DNA of 64,000 nt from Micractinium sp. NFX-FRZ (Eukaryota; Chlorophyta; Trebouxiophyceae; Chlorellales; Chlorellaceae), in NCBI GenBank assembly GCA_029339195.1, contig JAPTJF010000001.1, positions 513,015 through 577,014 of the forward strand. Direction: 5' to 3'. Positions 53,987 through 64,000 of this stretch are shown here, one piece after another; the stretch's first letter is position 1, and each line of letters opens with the position of its first letter. The position numbers were made by a program, and so were the translations under genes. A model generated the notes under the pieces. That model made no database searches, was not told the origin of the DNA, and saw only the letters and a list, made by a program, of their open reading frames with translations.

Positions 53987-56656
53987 CTACAGCATGCCCA
54001 GCATGTGCGGCTCGATGCCCGCCCGCACCAGCACGCGCTGCCAGCACGCGCGCTTCACGTCCTCCGTGTTGGTCATGTGGCTGGCCATGGCGTTGGCCAG
54101 GCCGTGGCGGGACACCGCCGTCGGGTCGGGGTTCCACGCCAGCGACTCTGCAGGCCAGTTTTTAGGGTTTAGGGTTTAGGGCAGCAGGGTTGGGTAGGCG
54201 GAGCGGAGCTGCACATTTCCCTGCCTCCCTTCACACACACACACACACGCACACGAGCGGCGGCTCAGAGGCACAAATGGGCAAACCTGCTCCTCCTCGC
54301 ATGGCCCCCACCTGCTTGCAACCGCCCGCTGAGCAGCCGCTGCCCCCAGAGCAGCCCAGTCAGGTGCCCCCATCCCATCCAATCCCGCCCCCCCACCCCC
54401 CCGCCCCCCCACCTTTGAGGCAGTCCATGATGACGGCCTGGCTGGCGGCCACGGGCAGCCAGGTGCCGCCGCGCAGCTCCTGCTGCAGCTGCCAGGGCCC
54501 CCACCCCGAGTAGCCGGACAGCAGCATGAAGTCCTTGGGGGAGGCCTCGCCGCGGCGCACCAGCGCGCTGGCAGACTCCACGCCGCCGGCATACACGCCC
54601 TGCGGGGTGGGTGGGGGGGTGGCGGGGGCAGGGAGTGAGAGGTGGCAGGGTGCTTGCTAATGCAGGGGTGTTATCAAAGTGCATGCAGCCTTGCATGTGC
54701 CACCACAATGCAATTGTGTGCTCCCCTGCAAAACAGCGCTGCACGTGGTGAGCAGATACGCGACCGCACGCTGCCAAACCTGGGCACCAGCCCGCCACTG
54801 CCTGGCACCCACCTCAATGATTTCGAGTGCCCCCTCCACGTCCCGCCGCCCGTGCAGCACGTGCAGCAGGTTCTTGGTGACCGGCCCGCCAATGAAGAGC
54901 GGGCACTGGCGGAAGGCGTCTGCGGGGCACACACGGGCAGGGGCAGGTATCGTGAGGTGCAGCCAGGCGCGCAATCAGAGGCATGGTGAAAGCACGCTGT
55001 GCCGCATGCTGAGCTGCGTGCACCGAAAGCCTGCCCATTCATGCCCCCGCCCAGCCACCCAAATCGCACTTTTTTGCCGCACTTGCCCTCCCACAACCGC
55101 CGCCAACATTGGATACCGAAAAACCGCTACCACAGCCGCCGCCAGCCCAGCCCACCCACCCGCGATGTCCTCCTCCAGCCCCAGGTTGTTGATGAGCAGC
55201 GGGGTGGGGTAGTTGATCACCAGCCCGCTGCTGCCCTCCCCATCCTCGTGCTCCAGCAGCAGGATGACTGCAGGGTGGGGAGGAAGGGAGGAGGGGCGGG
55301 ATGATGGGGGGCAGGGCGTGGCGGGGCAGGGCGCAACACCCTGTATGTTAACGCACCACCTCACATGAGTCGTGAGGTCACATGTGCAGCGCTCCTCAGC
55401 GCCCCGCCTGGCAGCCCTCCCCACCCCTACACCCACCCACCCGTGTTTGTGAACATGCCCAGCCCCGGCCGCGGGCGCGCCACCAGCAGGCAGCCCCGCT
55501 CCGGCTGCGTCAGCACGTGCGCCCACCGCTCCTCCCGCCCCAGCTGCATGCTGACCGCGCGCGCCGTCTGCCCCGTCTCCATGGCCACCAGGCGGGCGCG
55601 GAAGGCCCGCCAGTCCTGCACCAGCTGTGGGCGGGGCAAGCAAGGGAGGGAGCAGGTGGGGAGCAGGGGGCGGTGAGCGGGCTGGGCAGAGCTGGCTGCA
55701 GCACAGGCAAAGCGTGCAGTGTAAGCAGGACGCATTGCATGCACGGTAAAATATGCATTGCAAAAGCCCGCCTCCCCCCATACTTGCGGAGTGCACCACA
55801 TCAACAAGCAGCCGGCGGCGCACCCAGCAGAGCGCAAACCGCATGGAGTGCAGCGCGTGGTGCATGCATGCGGTGCGCTACAAAGGGTGGTAGGTAGCAG
55901 CAGCGGGCCTCACCACCGGGGGGAAGCCCAGGTCTGGAGTGAACACCATGGGCGGCTCCTCAGGCATGCCCGGCTGCCCGCTGATGCTTGGGGCGCCGCT
56001 GCTGCTGCTGCTGCTGCTGCTGCCCAGGCTGCCGGAGCCGAAGAGGCCGCCGGGGCCACGGAACGGCTGCTGCTGCGCCTGCAGGGGCGGACGGGCGGGT
56101 TTTTCGAGGGGTGTCAAGGTGGGGCGAGCAACAAGTGGGTGGAGGATACAGCATCGGTGCAGCATTCTGGACGTGCAAAAGCACTGACGAGTTGTGTTAG
56201 GGTGATTCAAGACGGGCACGAGAGAGGCAACTGCAGAGCGCAACTCACAGCAGGCGGCGTGCACCACAACCGAGGCCGCCGCTCCGCCTGCCAGCCTCAC
56301 CTCGGCCGCCGCGTCGCGCTGCTCTTCTGGCCCCATTTCCGCGCGGCACACCAGGACATGGCGCCGCCTGTACGTCACGCTGGGGGGCCTACGGAGGGGA
56401 GCATGGGGTGTCGGGATGTGCGGTCGGTTGTGTGTCGCCAAGGGGAAGTGGCGGAGCCCACCTCGCCGCCGCCCGGCGCTGTTCCGTCGGCGTGCATACT
56501 CGTCAAAAAAAGCTTGGGCCCGCTGGTCGAGACTGAAAGGGCAGGTGCAGCGGTTGCTTGCAATCTCCTCCACATGCCGGCCTTTGGCAAAGAAGCGCAC
56601 CTGCAGCGGAGGCTGCTGCTGGCCCCGGCATGTGAGGAGATGGCACACTGCGCCAT
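53987..56656 (-). CDS. AlgH/UPF0301 (DUF179) family protein, probably plastid
   Basis: Conserved protein of unknown biochemical role, related to bacterial AlgH. Exons 56601-56656, 56301-56388, 55914-56078, 55441-55624, 55160-55267, 54813-54919, 54413-54599 and 53987-54147 join to 351 residues. The start at 56656 gives MAQCAISSHAGASSSLRCR, a good transit peptide. It was chosen because only the donor at 56600 gives the phase needed by exon 2. The N-terminal ~110 residues include a Ser run. Domain blocks are DWRAFRARLVAMETGQ, VILLLEHEDGEGSSGLVINY, CPLFIGGPVTKNLLHVLHG, GVYAGGVESASALV and LLSGYSGWGPWQLQQELRGG, then WLPV. It lies head-to-head with the coiled-coil gene. Intron 7 holds three TTTAGGG units. 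Confidence 0.88.
54161..54181 (+). repeat. Interstitial telomere-type repeat (TTTAGGG x3)
   Basis: Three perfect TTTAGGG units inside an intron of the AlgH-like gene, 14 bp from the acceptor of its last exon. On the coding strand they read CCCTAAA. Confidence 0.9.
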
Positions 56657-56921
56657 GATGCCGCAACTGAAGGCTAGGAGCACGAGGGGCAAGGTGTGGA
56701 GGGTTTCGGCGCTGCGCCAGCGTCTGTGTTGTGCTGCAGGGAATGAGCTGCTCCGGCACAACTGCTGGGCTGTTGGAGAATGTATGTGAACATGCCGAGA
56801 TGCTGGGAAGGCCCTCCACCCAGCGCCCCTGTGCTGTGCTGTGCTATGCGATGCCCACCATTCATGAACACGCCGTGCTTGCCGCGGGCAGCTGAGCCCC
56901 CTTCTGAGGCATACTGCCGTC
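56657..56921. promoter_or_regulatory. Divergent intergenic region between AlgH-like and coiled-coil genes
   Basis: 265 bp between divergent start codons, so both promoters must be compact or overlapping. A short GTGCT repeat lies at 56828-56846. Confidence 0.5.
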
Positions 56922-58832
56922 ATGTCTGATCGCCGACCAGCAGCGCAGGGCGGCGCCCGCCGGGTGAGGAGCTGTGGGCTGCCGGCAGCTGCCCGCCACT
57001 GTTTTGCACAGAGCTTGCCAGTCCCCCCGCCGGCTCCTAAGCGGCACTCTGGCAGCAGTAGAGCCGTGACAGGGCCCGGAAGCCGCGAGGACAGCCCGCT
57101 GGATTCAAGTGTTGCACGCCGCCCGCTCCCGCCCCTTGGGCGCATGGTTGAGGCGCCAGCTTCAGTGCCTCTCTCGCATGCTCACTCCTCACCAATGACC
57201 GCCGCTTTCCCTCCCCTCCATCCGTGCAGCTCGACATGCTGCGGCAGAAGCGAAACATGCTGCGCACGCGCAGCGAGGAGGTGCGTCCGCCCGGATGGAA
57301 CGAGGGGTGGCTGGGTGCTGCGCGGGCGGTGCGCGGGCGACCCAGTGGTCACCCCCGCCACTTCACAGCCCGCTGTATCTCGATGCATGGTGCTGGTCTG
57401 TGATGCAAATGACAATCAAAACTGCCCCCCCTGGTACAACCCTGCATATTTCACTGACTGCGCCGCCCTTGGTCTCTCGCACACCTCGCAGGTCTCTGGC
57501 AGGGGCGGCGCCAACGGCAGCACGGCGCACCCACAGCTGCAGGGGCGGCAGGGCTCGGATGCATCAGCGCTGGCGGGTGCGCAGCGCCGCCGTGCTGCCA
57601 CCTACGCGTTGAGCAGCAGCAGCTCAAGCAGCGACTCAGAGGAGGCGGGTGCTGATGGCGGGGCGGCGGCAGCACCCAGCGAGCAGGAGATCACAGCCAA
57701 GCTGTTTGCCAAGCTGGGTATCAAGCAGAACGGGCGTGGCGGCGGCGGATTCGACAGCGACAGCAGCTGGGCCAGCAGCCCGGAGCAGCGGGGGCGGCTC
57801 ATCAAGGCGGCAGCTGGGCAGGGGCCGCAGGCTGGCGAGCAGGCGGAGCAGGCGCAGGCAGAGGTGGCACGAGCGCGCGCAACGATTGCGGCGCTGCAGC
57901 AGGAGCTGGCGGCGGCGCGGTCGCAGGCGGACGGCACCACCCAGCAGCTGCGTGCGGCACAGGAGTATGCGCGGCGCCTGGAGGTGGGTGGTGGTGGCAT
58001 GCTGCCTTCGGTCTGTGCATGGCTACCGCAGCTGCTGCTGATGCCAGGGCTGCAGGCTCACGTGCGCCTGTGCCAGCGATTGCGTTGTTGCTGCTGCTGC
58101 TGCTGCTGTCCAGCACAGAAGTGCATAGGTGGCAGCCAGCGCTCCTCAGCAGCAGTTGGTCCGGGCTTTAGCTGTGCGTCTGCTAACACCCCCAGTGTGT
58201 CTGCTCACACCCCCTGTGCGTCTGCTAACGACCCTTGCGTGTCTGCCGTCAACTCTGTGGTGGTGCAGCTGCATGCAGCAGAGCAGGAGCTGACGGCGCT
58301 GCGAGGCGGGGCAAGCGGCGCTGCAGCGGCGGCCCAGCCGCCCAGCGAGCAATGCGCTGCCAATGGCAGCGGCCATGCCGACGGTGATGCAGGTGCTGCT
58401 CTTGCGATGGGCAGCCAGGCTGAAGCTGAGCTGGCGGCAGCCAACCAGCAGCTGCACTGGGAGGTGGAGGAGCTGGGGTGCCAGCTGGCGGCGGCCGCTG
58501 CCTGGCAACAGGACGTGCACAGCATGCAGGCTGAGCTGGCGGGCATGCAGGCGGCAGTGGCAGACTCGGAGGCGGCTCGGCAGCAGGCGGAGGCGGAGCT
58601 GCAGCAGCGGCTGCAGCAGCGGGAGGCGGAGCTCATGGAGGCCACGGCACGGCTGGCAGGGGCAGAGGCGCAGCTGCAGGCGCTGCAGGCGGCGGGTGCC
58701 GGCGGCGGCGGTGGATACTGCTCCGCTGGTGGTGTGCAGCTGCGGCCTGCTGCGGATGTGCTGGCGGGCCTGACTATGACGCATGCACAGATCTGTGCTG
58801 CACTGGAGGAGGCCACCGTGCTGCTGGCGTGA
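56922..58832 (+). CDS. Coiled-coil protein of unknown function
   Basis: I do not recognise this protein. Exons 56922-56963, 57230-57280, 57492-57983 and 58269-58832 give 382 residues. It starts MSDRRPAAQGG; exon 2 codes LDMLRQKRNMLRTRSEE in a frame different from the surrounding open frame, supported by both splice sites. A Ser run precedes EITAKLFAKLGIKQNGRGG, then SWASSPEQRGRL. Two coiled coils rich in Ala/Gln/Glu follow, at roughly residues 150-195 and 260-340. The end is MTHAQICAALEEATVLLA. Intron 3 (57984-58268) is 285 nt and stop-free, so retention would keep the frame; it contains a 21-bp repeat (58178-58240). Confidence 0.7.
   Translation: MSDRRPAAQGGARRVRSCGLPAAARHCFAQSLPVPPPAPKRHSGSSRAVTGPGSREDSPLDSSVARRPLPPLGRMVEAPASVPLSHAHSSPMTAAFPPLHPCSSTCCGRSETCCARAARRCVRPDGTRGGWVLRGRCAGDPVVTPATSQPAVSRCMVLVCDANDNQNCPPWYNPAYFTDCAALGLSHTSQVSGRGGANGSTAHPQLQGRQGSDASALAGAQRRRAATYALSSSSSSSDSEEAGADGGAAAAPSEQEITAKLFAKLGIKQNGRGGGGFDSDSSWASSPEQRGRLIKAAAGQGPQAGEQAEQAQAEVARARATIAALQQELAAARSQADGTTQQLRAAQEYARRLEVGGGGMLPSVCAWLPQLLLMPGLQAHVRLCQRLRCCCCCCCCPAQKCIGGSQRSSAAVGPGFSCASANTPSVSAHTPCASANDPCVSAVNSVVVQLHAAEQELTALRGGASGAAAAAQPPSEQCAANGSGHADGDAGAALAMGSQAEAELAAANQQLHWEVEELGCQLAAAAAWQQDVHSMQAELAGMQAAVADSEAARQQAEAELQQRLQQREAELMEATARLAGAEAQLQALQAAGAGGGGGYCSAGGVQLRPAADVLAGLTMTHAQICAALEEATVLLA
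58178..58240 (+). repeat. 21-bp triplicate in coiled-coil gene intron 3
   Basis: Three units based on GTCTGCTAACACCCCCTGTGC. A partial fourth follows. Confidence 0.75.
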
Positions 58833-60658
58833 GCAGACGTAGTGCGCCAGGCCCACCCCGTGCCTCTTGTTTCAGGAAAAGCTGGCCCATCCCCCCGGTG
58901 TCGATACTCGCCCCCGGTAGCCGCAACATGTCCCAGACAAACCGACCAGCTGCGTAGCACCCCTAGCACCCCTTCACCCTGCTTGCTCCTGACCCACCAT
59001 TACCGGCTCTCTGTCATCTTAACAACCTGGGAAGCACAGTCCCTTTGCTGCTCTTGCATGATACACGATGCTGCGGTCTTGTAAACATCAACATGTGGTG
59101 GGCAAGGATATGCGGGGCGATGGATTGGGTATGAAGGATGACGGGGTGAGGTGGAAGGTAGGTGAACAGCGGTGGTTGGGGGGTGAACCCTTGGGGATCG
59201 AGCCATGAGGAAAGGGGCAGAATACAGTGAGGGCAAAGCGGTCCAAACATCCCCAAGGTTGCAGGCTCTCAAGCGGCCTGGACAAGTGGGGGAGAACCAG
59301 GCCTGGAAGCATCACCCGGGAAGACTCTATGCCAGACCAGGCTGGCAGCTAGCCAAAATGAATGCAGTGGGGGTTTGAGAGATGGGCGCAATGGAGGCAG
59401 CCGGCAGCGCTAAGGCCAGCAAAAGGAAATCCAATACAAAAAACACGAGCGCTGGCTGCTGCCAACAAGAGCAGCACGTGCTCGCCTTACGAGGCCGCAA
59501 ATTGGAAAGCAGGCTGGCAGGGGCAGCTGGCAGTGATTAAGGAAGAGGAAGAAGGAGAATAAGAGAAATCGAAGAAGAAGAAGAATGTGCCCTTGGGTTG
59601 AGAAACCCAGCTGAGGCGTGGACCCTCATGGCGGGGGCGCCCTCCGCTGGCTACCAGGGCAGTTATTGCAAGGCGGCGACAGCTGCCCAGCAGGTCGGCA
59701 GGGCGGCGGGCATGGTTTCAAGCAGCATGGTGACAGCCGCATGCAGAGTAGAGAGGCGGTGAAGGCCAAGGTAGGGGTGACGGGCGAGCGGGCACAGGGC
59801 GGTTGACGTGTGTTGGTAGCCGGGGCGGCAGGCTGGATGGTAGCGCAAGCTGTGAGCCAGGCCTCTGCCCATTGCTTGGCATGGGCAAGGGTGGGTGGTG
59901 GCGAGGGAGCGTGGAAGGCTGGGCGCACAGACACAAGTGGTTGGGGGACAGGGAGCGGGGGTTTCCAAGGGCAGCTTGCAAGTGTGGGCAGAGGGGCAAG
60001 GGAAGTGCAGGGCAGGAGGGCAGGGAGGGGCATGGGCAGGAGGCAGGATGGTGCATGGGCAGGAGGGCAGGGGCCCCTGGTGCAGCACGGAAGAATGACT
60101 CACACGCCACGTCAGTGGGCTTGGGAGCGGGGACAGATCAGAGAGGATTGTGTGGGCAGCAGGAAGAGGAGCGGGGCGGGCGGGGTAATACAGCTAGAAT
60201 TGGCGGCACACAAAGGAGGACAGGATGCCTCGATGTGATGAAATAAAAGTAAAAAGCACCGATGGCGCAGCCCCTTTGTAGCTAGGTGCAGTGGTGGTAC
60301 AAGCAGGGGAGCTGCCTGAAGTGTTGGGTTTCGGGGTTCCTATGGCAGCCCTTCACTGGTCGCATTTTGGCCTAGTGAACAAGGTGCCAGCCTGCTGCGT
60401 GCTGACTCCGCCGCTTGTGACGAGCGGGCCCTGAGGTGTTTGGGCCAGGGTGGGCGACGGCAGGCACGCCTCGCCCGTCTGAGCGCTGGCTTGCGAAGCG
60501 GTCCCAGGGTCTGCAGGCAGCGCGGAGGGTGCAAGTGCTTGACGGGGGGGATCCCACCTTGAGGGACCGTGCTGGTGAATCACAGGGGGCGCGGGAGGCG
60601 CAAGCACGGTTCAAAGGCAGGCAGGCAGGCCGCCCCCCCAGGTATGTGGGCTGCTAAC
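58833..60658. other. Large intergenic region between coiled-coil and CDK genes
   Basis: 1.8 kb between converging genes. It has a purine-rich stretch at 59539-59590 and only low-complexity open frames. I find no recognisable exon. A possible extra 3' exon of the CDK gene could lie at its right end. Confidence 0.4.
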
Positions 60659-63606
60659 CTAGCCCACCAGAGGGTGCCCACCTCCCCATTGGTGCTTCCC
60701 GGGGCACACCAGGGCCCTGGCAGCGTAAGGCAGGCATGGTGCCAGCCAGGCAGGCCCCTCCCACCCACCCGCGCAGCTCAGCAGGTGACTGGCGGAGGCC
60801 ACAGCGTCGGCCATGCACGTGCACCGCTCCTGCTGCGCCTGCCTCACTGCTGCGCTGATGCGCTGCCCCCGCGCCTCCTCAGCCTCCCTGACGTCGTCGA
60901 ACCAGGGGTGGGCCAGCGCCTGGCGGCAGCGGATGCGTTGGGAGGGGTCATAAGCCAGCATGCTGTGGAGGAGGTCCATGCCAGGCGGGTCCAGCCGGGG
61001 GACGGCCTGCGCCAGCATGGCATAGCACGGCATAGCAGGGCAGGGCAGGGGAGTGGGCAGGCAGAGCATGCATGGTGGGCGGGAGGAGCTGGCACAGAGG
61101 AGTATGCAGCGCGGCAGCCATGCTGGGCACGGGGCATGGGGCATGGGCAGGCAGAGGAGGGGAGGGTCGGCGGGGCATGCATGGCGGGCAGGAGGCATTA
61201 GTTGCCAAGAAGCTAGGCTGCATCCCGCACAGTTCCGCCGTTCTGCCACCCGTGCAAACAGGCGTGCATCCAACGTCAGAGAGGCAGCGCGGCATGGCGG
61301 CGGTGCAGTGGCACGCACACGTGTGACCCACCTCTGCCAAGCAGCGCGGGCGCCACTGGGGGAAGGAGGCCTGCCAGTCGGGCAAGCCGCTGACACCAGG
61401 CCAGACAGCCTCGCCGGGGGTGCCCAGCAGATTGAAAATTGACAGCAGGTGCTCAATCTCGCTCTCGCCATAGAACAGCGGCTGACCGGTGGCCTGCAGG
61501 CAAGAGTGCAGGCCGGGGAGGAGGGGTGGCAGGGTAGTCAGCCAGGGAGCATGCATCAGCTGATGAGAAGGATGCAGAGTGACAGGCCGGTATGGCTGTG
61601 CTGTGCAGCTAAGAGCAGGGCAGCGCTCGGGCGCCCGTGATGCCCTGGCAGCAGCAGCACTGTCCCCAGCTCCCCCCTGGCGTGCTGAGCTGGCGTGCTG
61701 AGCTGGCGCGCACTGCACTTGCCAGCTCAGCCAGGATGCAGCCAATGCTCCAGACGTCCACGGGGGTGGAGTAGGTGGGCGAGCCAAGCAGCAGCTCCGG
61801 CGGGCGATAGATGAGGGTGACCACCTGCAGGCCGGGGGGAGCGGTCAGCGGGCGGTCAAGATGAGGGGGCGCTTGGCGCAGGGGCAGGGCAGGCGGAAGC
61901 CAGGACTGCTGAGTTGGCGTGCGCTGGCTGCAGGCGTGCAGGCTGAGGGGCTGCATTGCACCACCCGCTCACAGGCAACCGAGCCCAAGCTCAAAGCAAG
62001 CGCTGGAACAGCAGCCCAAGCTGAAAGCAGGGATGACACACACAGATGCATCCCCATGGGGCACCCACAGCCCCAGCGGGCACCTCGTGCGTGTACGGCC
62101 TCAGCGGCGGTGTGAGGGTGCGTGAGAGCCCCATGTCTGCGACCTTGACGTCCCCACTGGCTGGCTCCAGCAGGATGTTGGCGGGCTGCGGCAGGTGGAA
62201 AGACAACGGCAATGTAACGGCAGTCGCGAGCGCAGCATGGGTGGGGTGTCGGTAAAGGAGCCTCGTGAGGACGGCAAGCAATTGGCCCTCAGGGGACCGC
62301 AACTGCAGTAAGGCAGTACCAAGAGCAGTGCCAAACGCAGTATCACGGTATCAACCACAGTACCAAACACAGTACCAACCACAGTACAGACCTTAAGGTC
62401 TCTGTGGATGACTCGGTGGGCGTGGGCGTGGGCCACCCCCTTGATCACCTGGTACATGATGGACTGGAGGGCGGGGAAGGAGAGGACAGGAACACAGGCT
62501 GGGCATGAGAGTGAGGAGAGGCGTGGCGGAAAGGGTGCAGGCTTGCAAAATGGTGACACACGTTTACCCACACATGCACCCCTTTCTACCGCACAGAATG
62601 CCCGCAGCTCATCTACTCTGTAGAGGCTCCCGCCCACCCGCCAGCCCCCACTGCCCGCTGCCAGCTGCCGCCAACACACCTTGATGTCAGACAGGGGGAG
62701 CGGCGCCTGCTGCGCGTCCAGGTGTGCCCGCAGGTCCCGCCCCATCGCCTCAAACACAAAGTGCAGCCTGCTATAGTCCCACAGCACGTCCAGCAGCCTG
62801 CACAGCATTGTTTCAGGTTCCGGTTAGGGGAGGGGAGCGGTCAGCGGGCAATGCCCTCACGCAGGGTAAATGTCGGCTGCAGGCCCGCCTCACGTCCAGC
62901 AGCCTGCACACTGTGATTCAGTGGCAGGGCAGGGGAGCGGTCAGTCAGGAGTGCTCCCGCACAGAGCAAGAGCACACTAGAGGTGGCTGCCCCACACCGT
63001 GCCCAGCTGTGAGCCTGACAGCTCCCCCTGAGGAGAAAGGAAGTCAGAAAGATGGGTGCGGTACGGCACAACACCGTACAGGGTGATGCCCCCCGGCCCG
63101 CCCCGGCCCGCCCCGCCCACTCACTGCACAATGTGTGGGCTGCCTTCCAGCTGGCGCAGCAGGGACACCTCGCGCAGCGCTGTGGCAGGCACGCCCTCCA
63201 CGCCCCGCCCAATCTTCAGCCGCTTCAGCACCACCCGCCTGCCGGTGAGGAGGCAGCGGGCGGCGAACACTGTGGAGTAGGTGCCGGAGCCGCAGTGTGC
63301 CAGGCTGTCGAACAGGAGGGCTTTGAGCCGGCTGACCAGGCTGCGGACGTCCAAGCGCCGGGCGAAGCAGGCGCCATCGAAGCCAAAGTGGGTCAGCAGG
63401 TGGGAGAGGGCGGCGGCGCGGGCGCCGACGACGTGACCGCCCGCAGGCCTGGCCTCCCGCAGCGCCGCCGCCGCAGCGCGATTGATCGCCTCGTTGTACG
63501 CATTGCTGTCGCCCACGGTGGTCGTTAGAGCGTGGATGAGGGCGGCTATGAGCGCAGTGAGGGCTGGGAGCGAAGCTGGTGGCGGTGGCCGCTCAGCACC
63601 CGCCAT
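60659..63606 (-). CDS. Cyclin-dependent kinase (CDKA/CDKB type) with N-terminal extension
   Basis: Cell-cycle Ser/Thr kinase. Exons 63125-63606, 62680-62797, 62392-62463, 62084-62185, 61723-61824, 61332-61493 and 60659-61006 give 461 residues. About 100 residues precede the kinase domain, unusual for CDKs. The Gly-loop is CGSGTYSTV (T109 and Y110 match the inhibitory T14/Y15). Catalytic residues are K128, E146 in the helix [12 protein letters not shown] (PSTAIRE position), HRDLKPANI (D222) and D241 in ADMG, where DFG has Met. The T-loop Thr is in [18 protein letters not shown] differs from the common [26 protein letters not shown] and [19 protein letters not shown] complete the fold. Intron 5 uses a GC donor (GCAAGT). 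The last exon has an internal GTGGGT donor, so the final ~40 residues are doubtful. Confidence 0.85.
62310..62388 (+). repeat. ~14-bp repeats next to CDK exon 3 donor
   Basis: Repeated AGTACCAA(A/C)CAC-type units end beside the donor of exon 3 at 62392. Confidence 0.65.
62878..62915 (-). repeat. Decayed copy of the start of CDK exon 2
   Basis: ACGTCCAGCAGCCTGCACAC on the + strand repeats the exon 2 start and acceptor at 62786-62805, about 100 bp upstream in the gene. Confidence 0.7.
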
Positions 63607-64000
63607 ACCTCACCCTGATCCTTTCGGTCGAGGCATTGCAGTGATCAAGCAGTGAGGGCAGTGGGGAGTATCAGGAGCGCCGGCTCTTAATGGCGGGTAT
63701 CATGCGGGTGCGAGGCCCGAGTTTTGGCGGGAGTGGTGGTTCAGGGTGCGTTGGCAGACTCTGGGAGCTTCCGCGTGGCTTTGGACAGCACCGGTGGACC
63801 GATTGGGAGCACAAATCGTGGTCACTGGATTGCCAGGGTTTACGCGTGCGACGCGTTTTGAAAAACCCTAGCTGGTCTGACCGCCGTGACCGCCGCGGTC
63901 CTGCCGGCCGGCACCCGCCCAAGGTAGGGGGGCCAGACCCAGAAATGAAGTGTCTCTGATGCCAGGGCTGAGGATGTAACTGAATTATATAGGGACCCAG
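63607..64000. promoter_or_regulatory. Upstream region of the CDK gene to window edge
   Basis: 394 bp with no recognised coding sequence. It contains a telo-box-like AAACCCTA at about 63862-63869, known in plant promoters of cell-cycle and ribosomal genes; its relevance here is inferred. Confidence 0.4.

Noticed and set aside
56862..57145. Alternative upstream start for the AlgH-like gene (near 56924)
   Set aside because: It would overlap the coiled-coil gene start, and its exon lacks a donor with the phase required; the start at 56656 joins correctly.
59626..60110. Pro/Leu/Cys-rich open frames on the - strand
   Set aside because: Low complexity only, no conserved motif, no splice partners; typical chance frames of GC-rich DNA.
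1..64000. Transposon or retroelement
   Set aside because: No transposase, reverse transcriptase or long terminal/inverted repeats recognised; repeats seen are local tandem duplications.
1..64000. tRNA, rRNA or other structured RNA genes
   Set aside because: No tRNA cloverleaf or rRNA sequence was recognised by eye; a covariance-model scan was not possible.

Overview
This window is nuclear DNA of a green alga, most likely a Chlorella-like trebouxiophyte. It is very GC-rich, and its genes are broken by many short GT-AG introns (plus two GC-AG ones). Their products are plant-type: a plastid dicarboxylate translocator, plastid ribosomal proteins and a plastid AlgH-like protein. Putative UGUAA poly(A) signals lie after several stops, and three plant-type TTTAGGG telomere units sit inside one intron. 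I resolve 17 genes by joining exons with compatible phase and splice sites, plus two gene fragments. Exon joins are my own reading, without transcript data.

Layout, left to right. 7-3802 (-): DiT1-type 2-oxoglutarate/malate translocator, 3' end cut by the window. 4382-6999 (+): TMEM19/DUF92 membrane protein. 7672-11778 (+): pentameric ligand-gated ion channel. 12600-14944 (+): DA2/GW2-type RING E3 ligase. 15815-15949 (-): stranded kinase fragment. 16152-19252 (+): calcineurin-like phosphoesterase. 19666-20916 (-) and 21153-23198 (+): head-to-head organellar ribosomal proteins uS15 and uL13. 23990-26083 (-): GILT thiol reductase relative. 26426-26520 (+): MYND finger remnant. 26895-30642 (-): large helical protein of unknown function. 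31127-32412 (-): DUF2237. 33803-38829 (+): eIF5. 39833-42224 (+): AlkB dioxygenase. 42916-48109 (-): ribonucleotide reductase R2 paralogue lacking catalytic residues. 48716-52816 (+): VMP1. 53987-56656 (-): AlgH/UPF0301. 56922-58832 (+): coiled-coil orphan. 60659-63606 (-): cyclin-dependent kinase.

The genes do not form one pathway. The clearest functional pairing is uS15/uL13, which share a 236 bp intergenic region. Two genes relate to DNA metabolism (AlkB, R2-like) and one to cell-cycle control (CDK), but I claim no co-regulation for these.

The strongest window-wide pattern is structural. In at least eight genes, introns contain decayed tandem copies of a neighbouring exon edge together with its splice site. 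Introns also carry a recurring AGCAC/GTGCT pentanucleotide and several minisatellites. The most notable single genes are the ion channel (a family absent from land plants) and the R2 paralogue, which has lost three of six iron ligands and the radical tyrosine but keeps the R1-docking tail.
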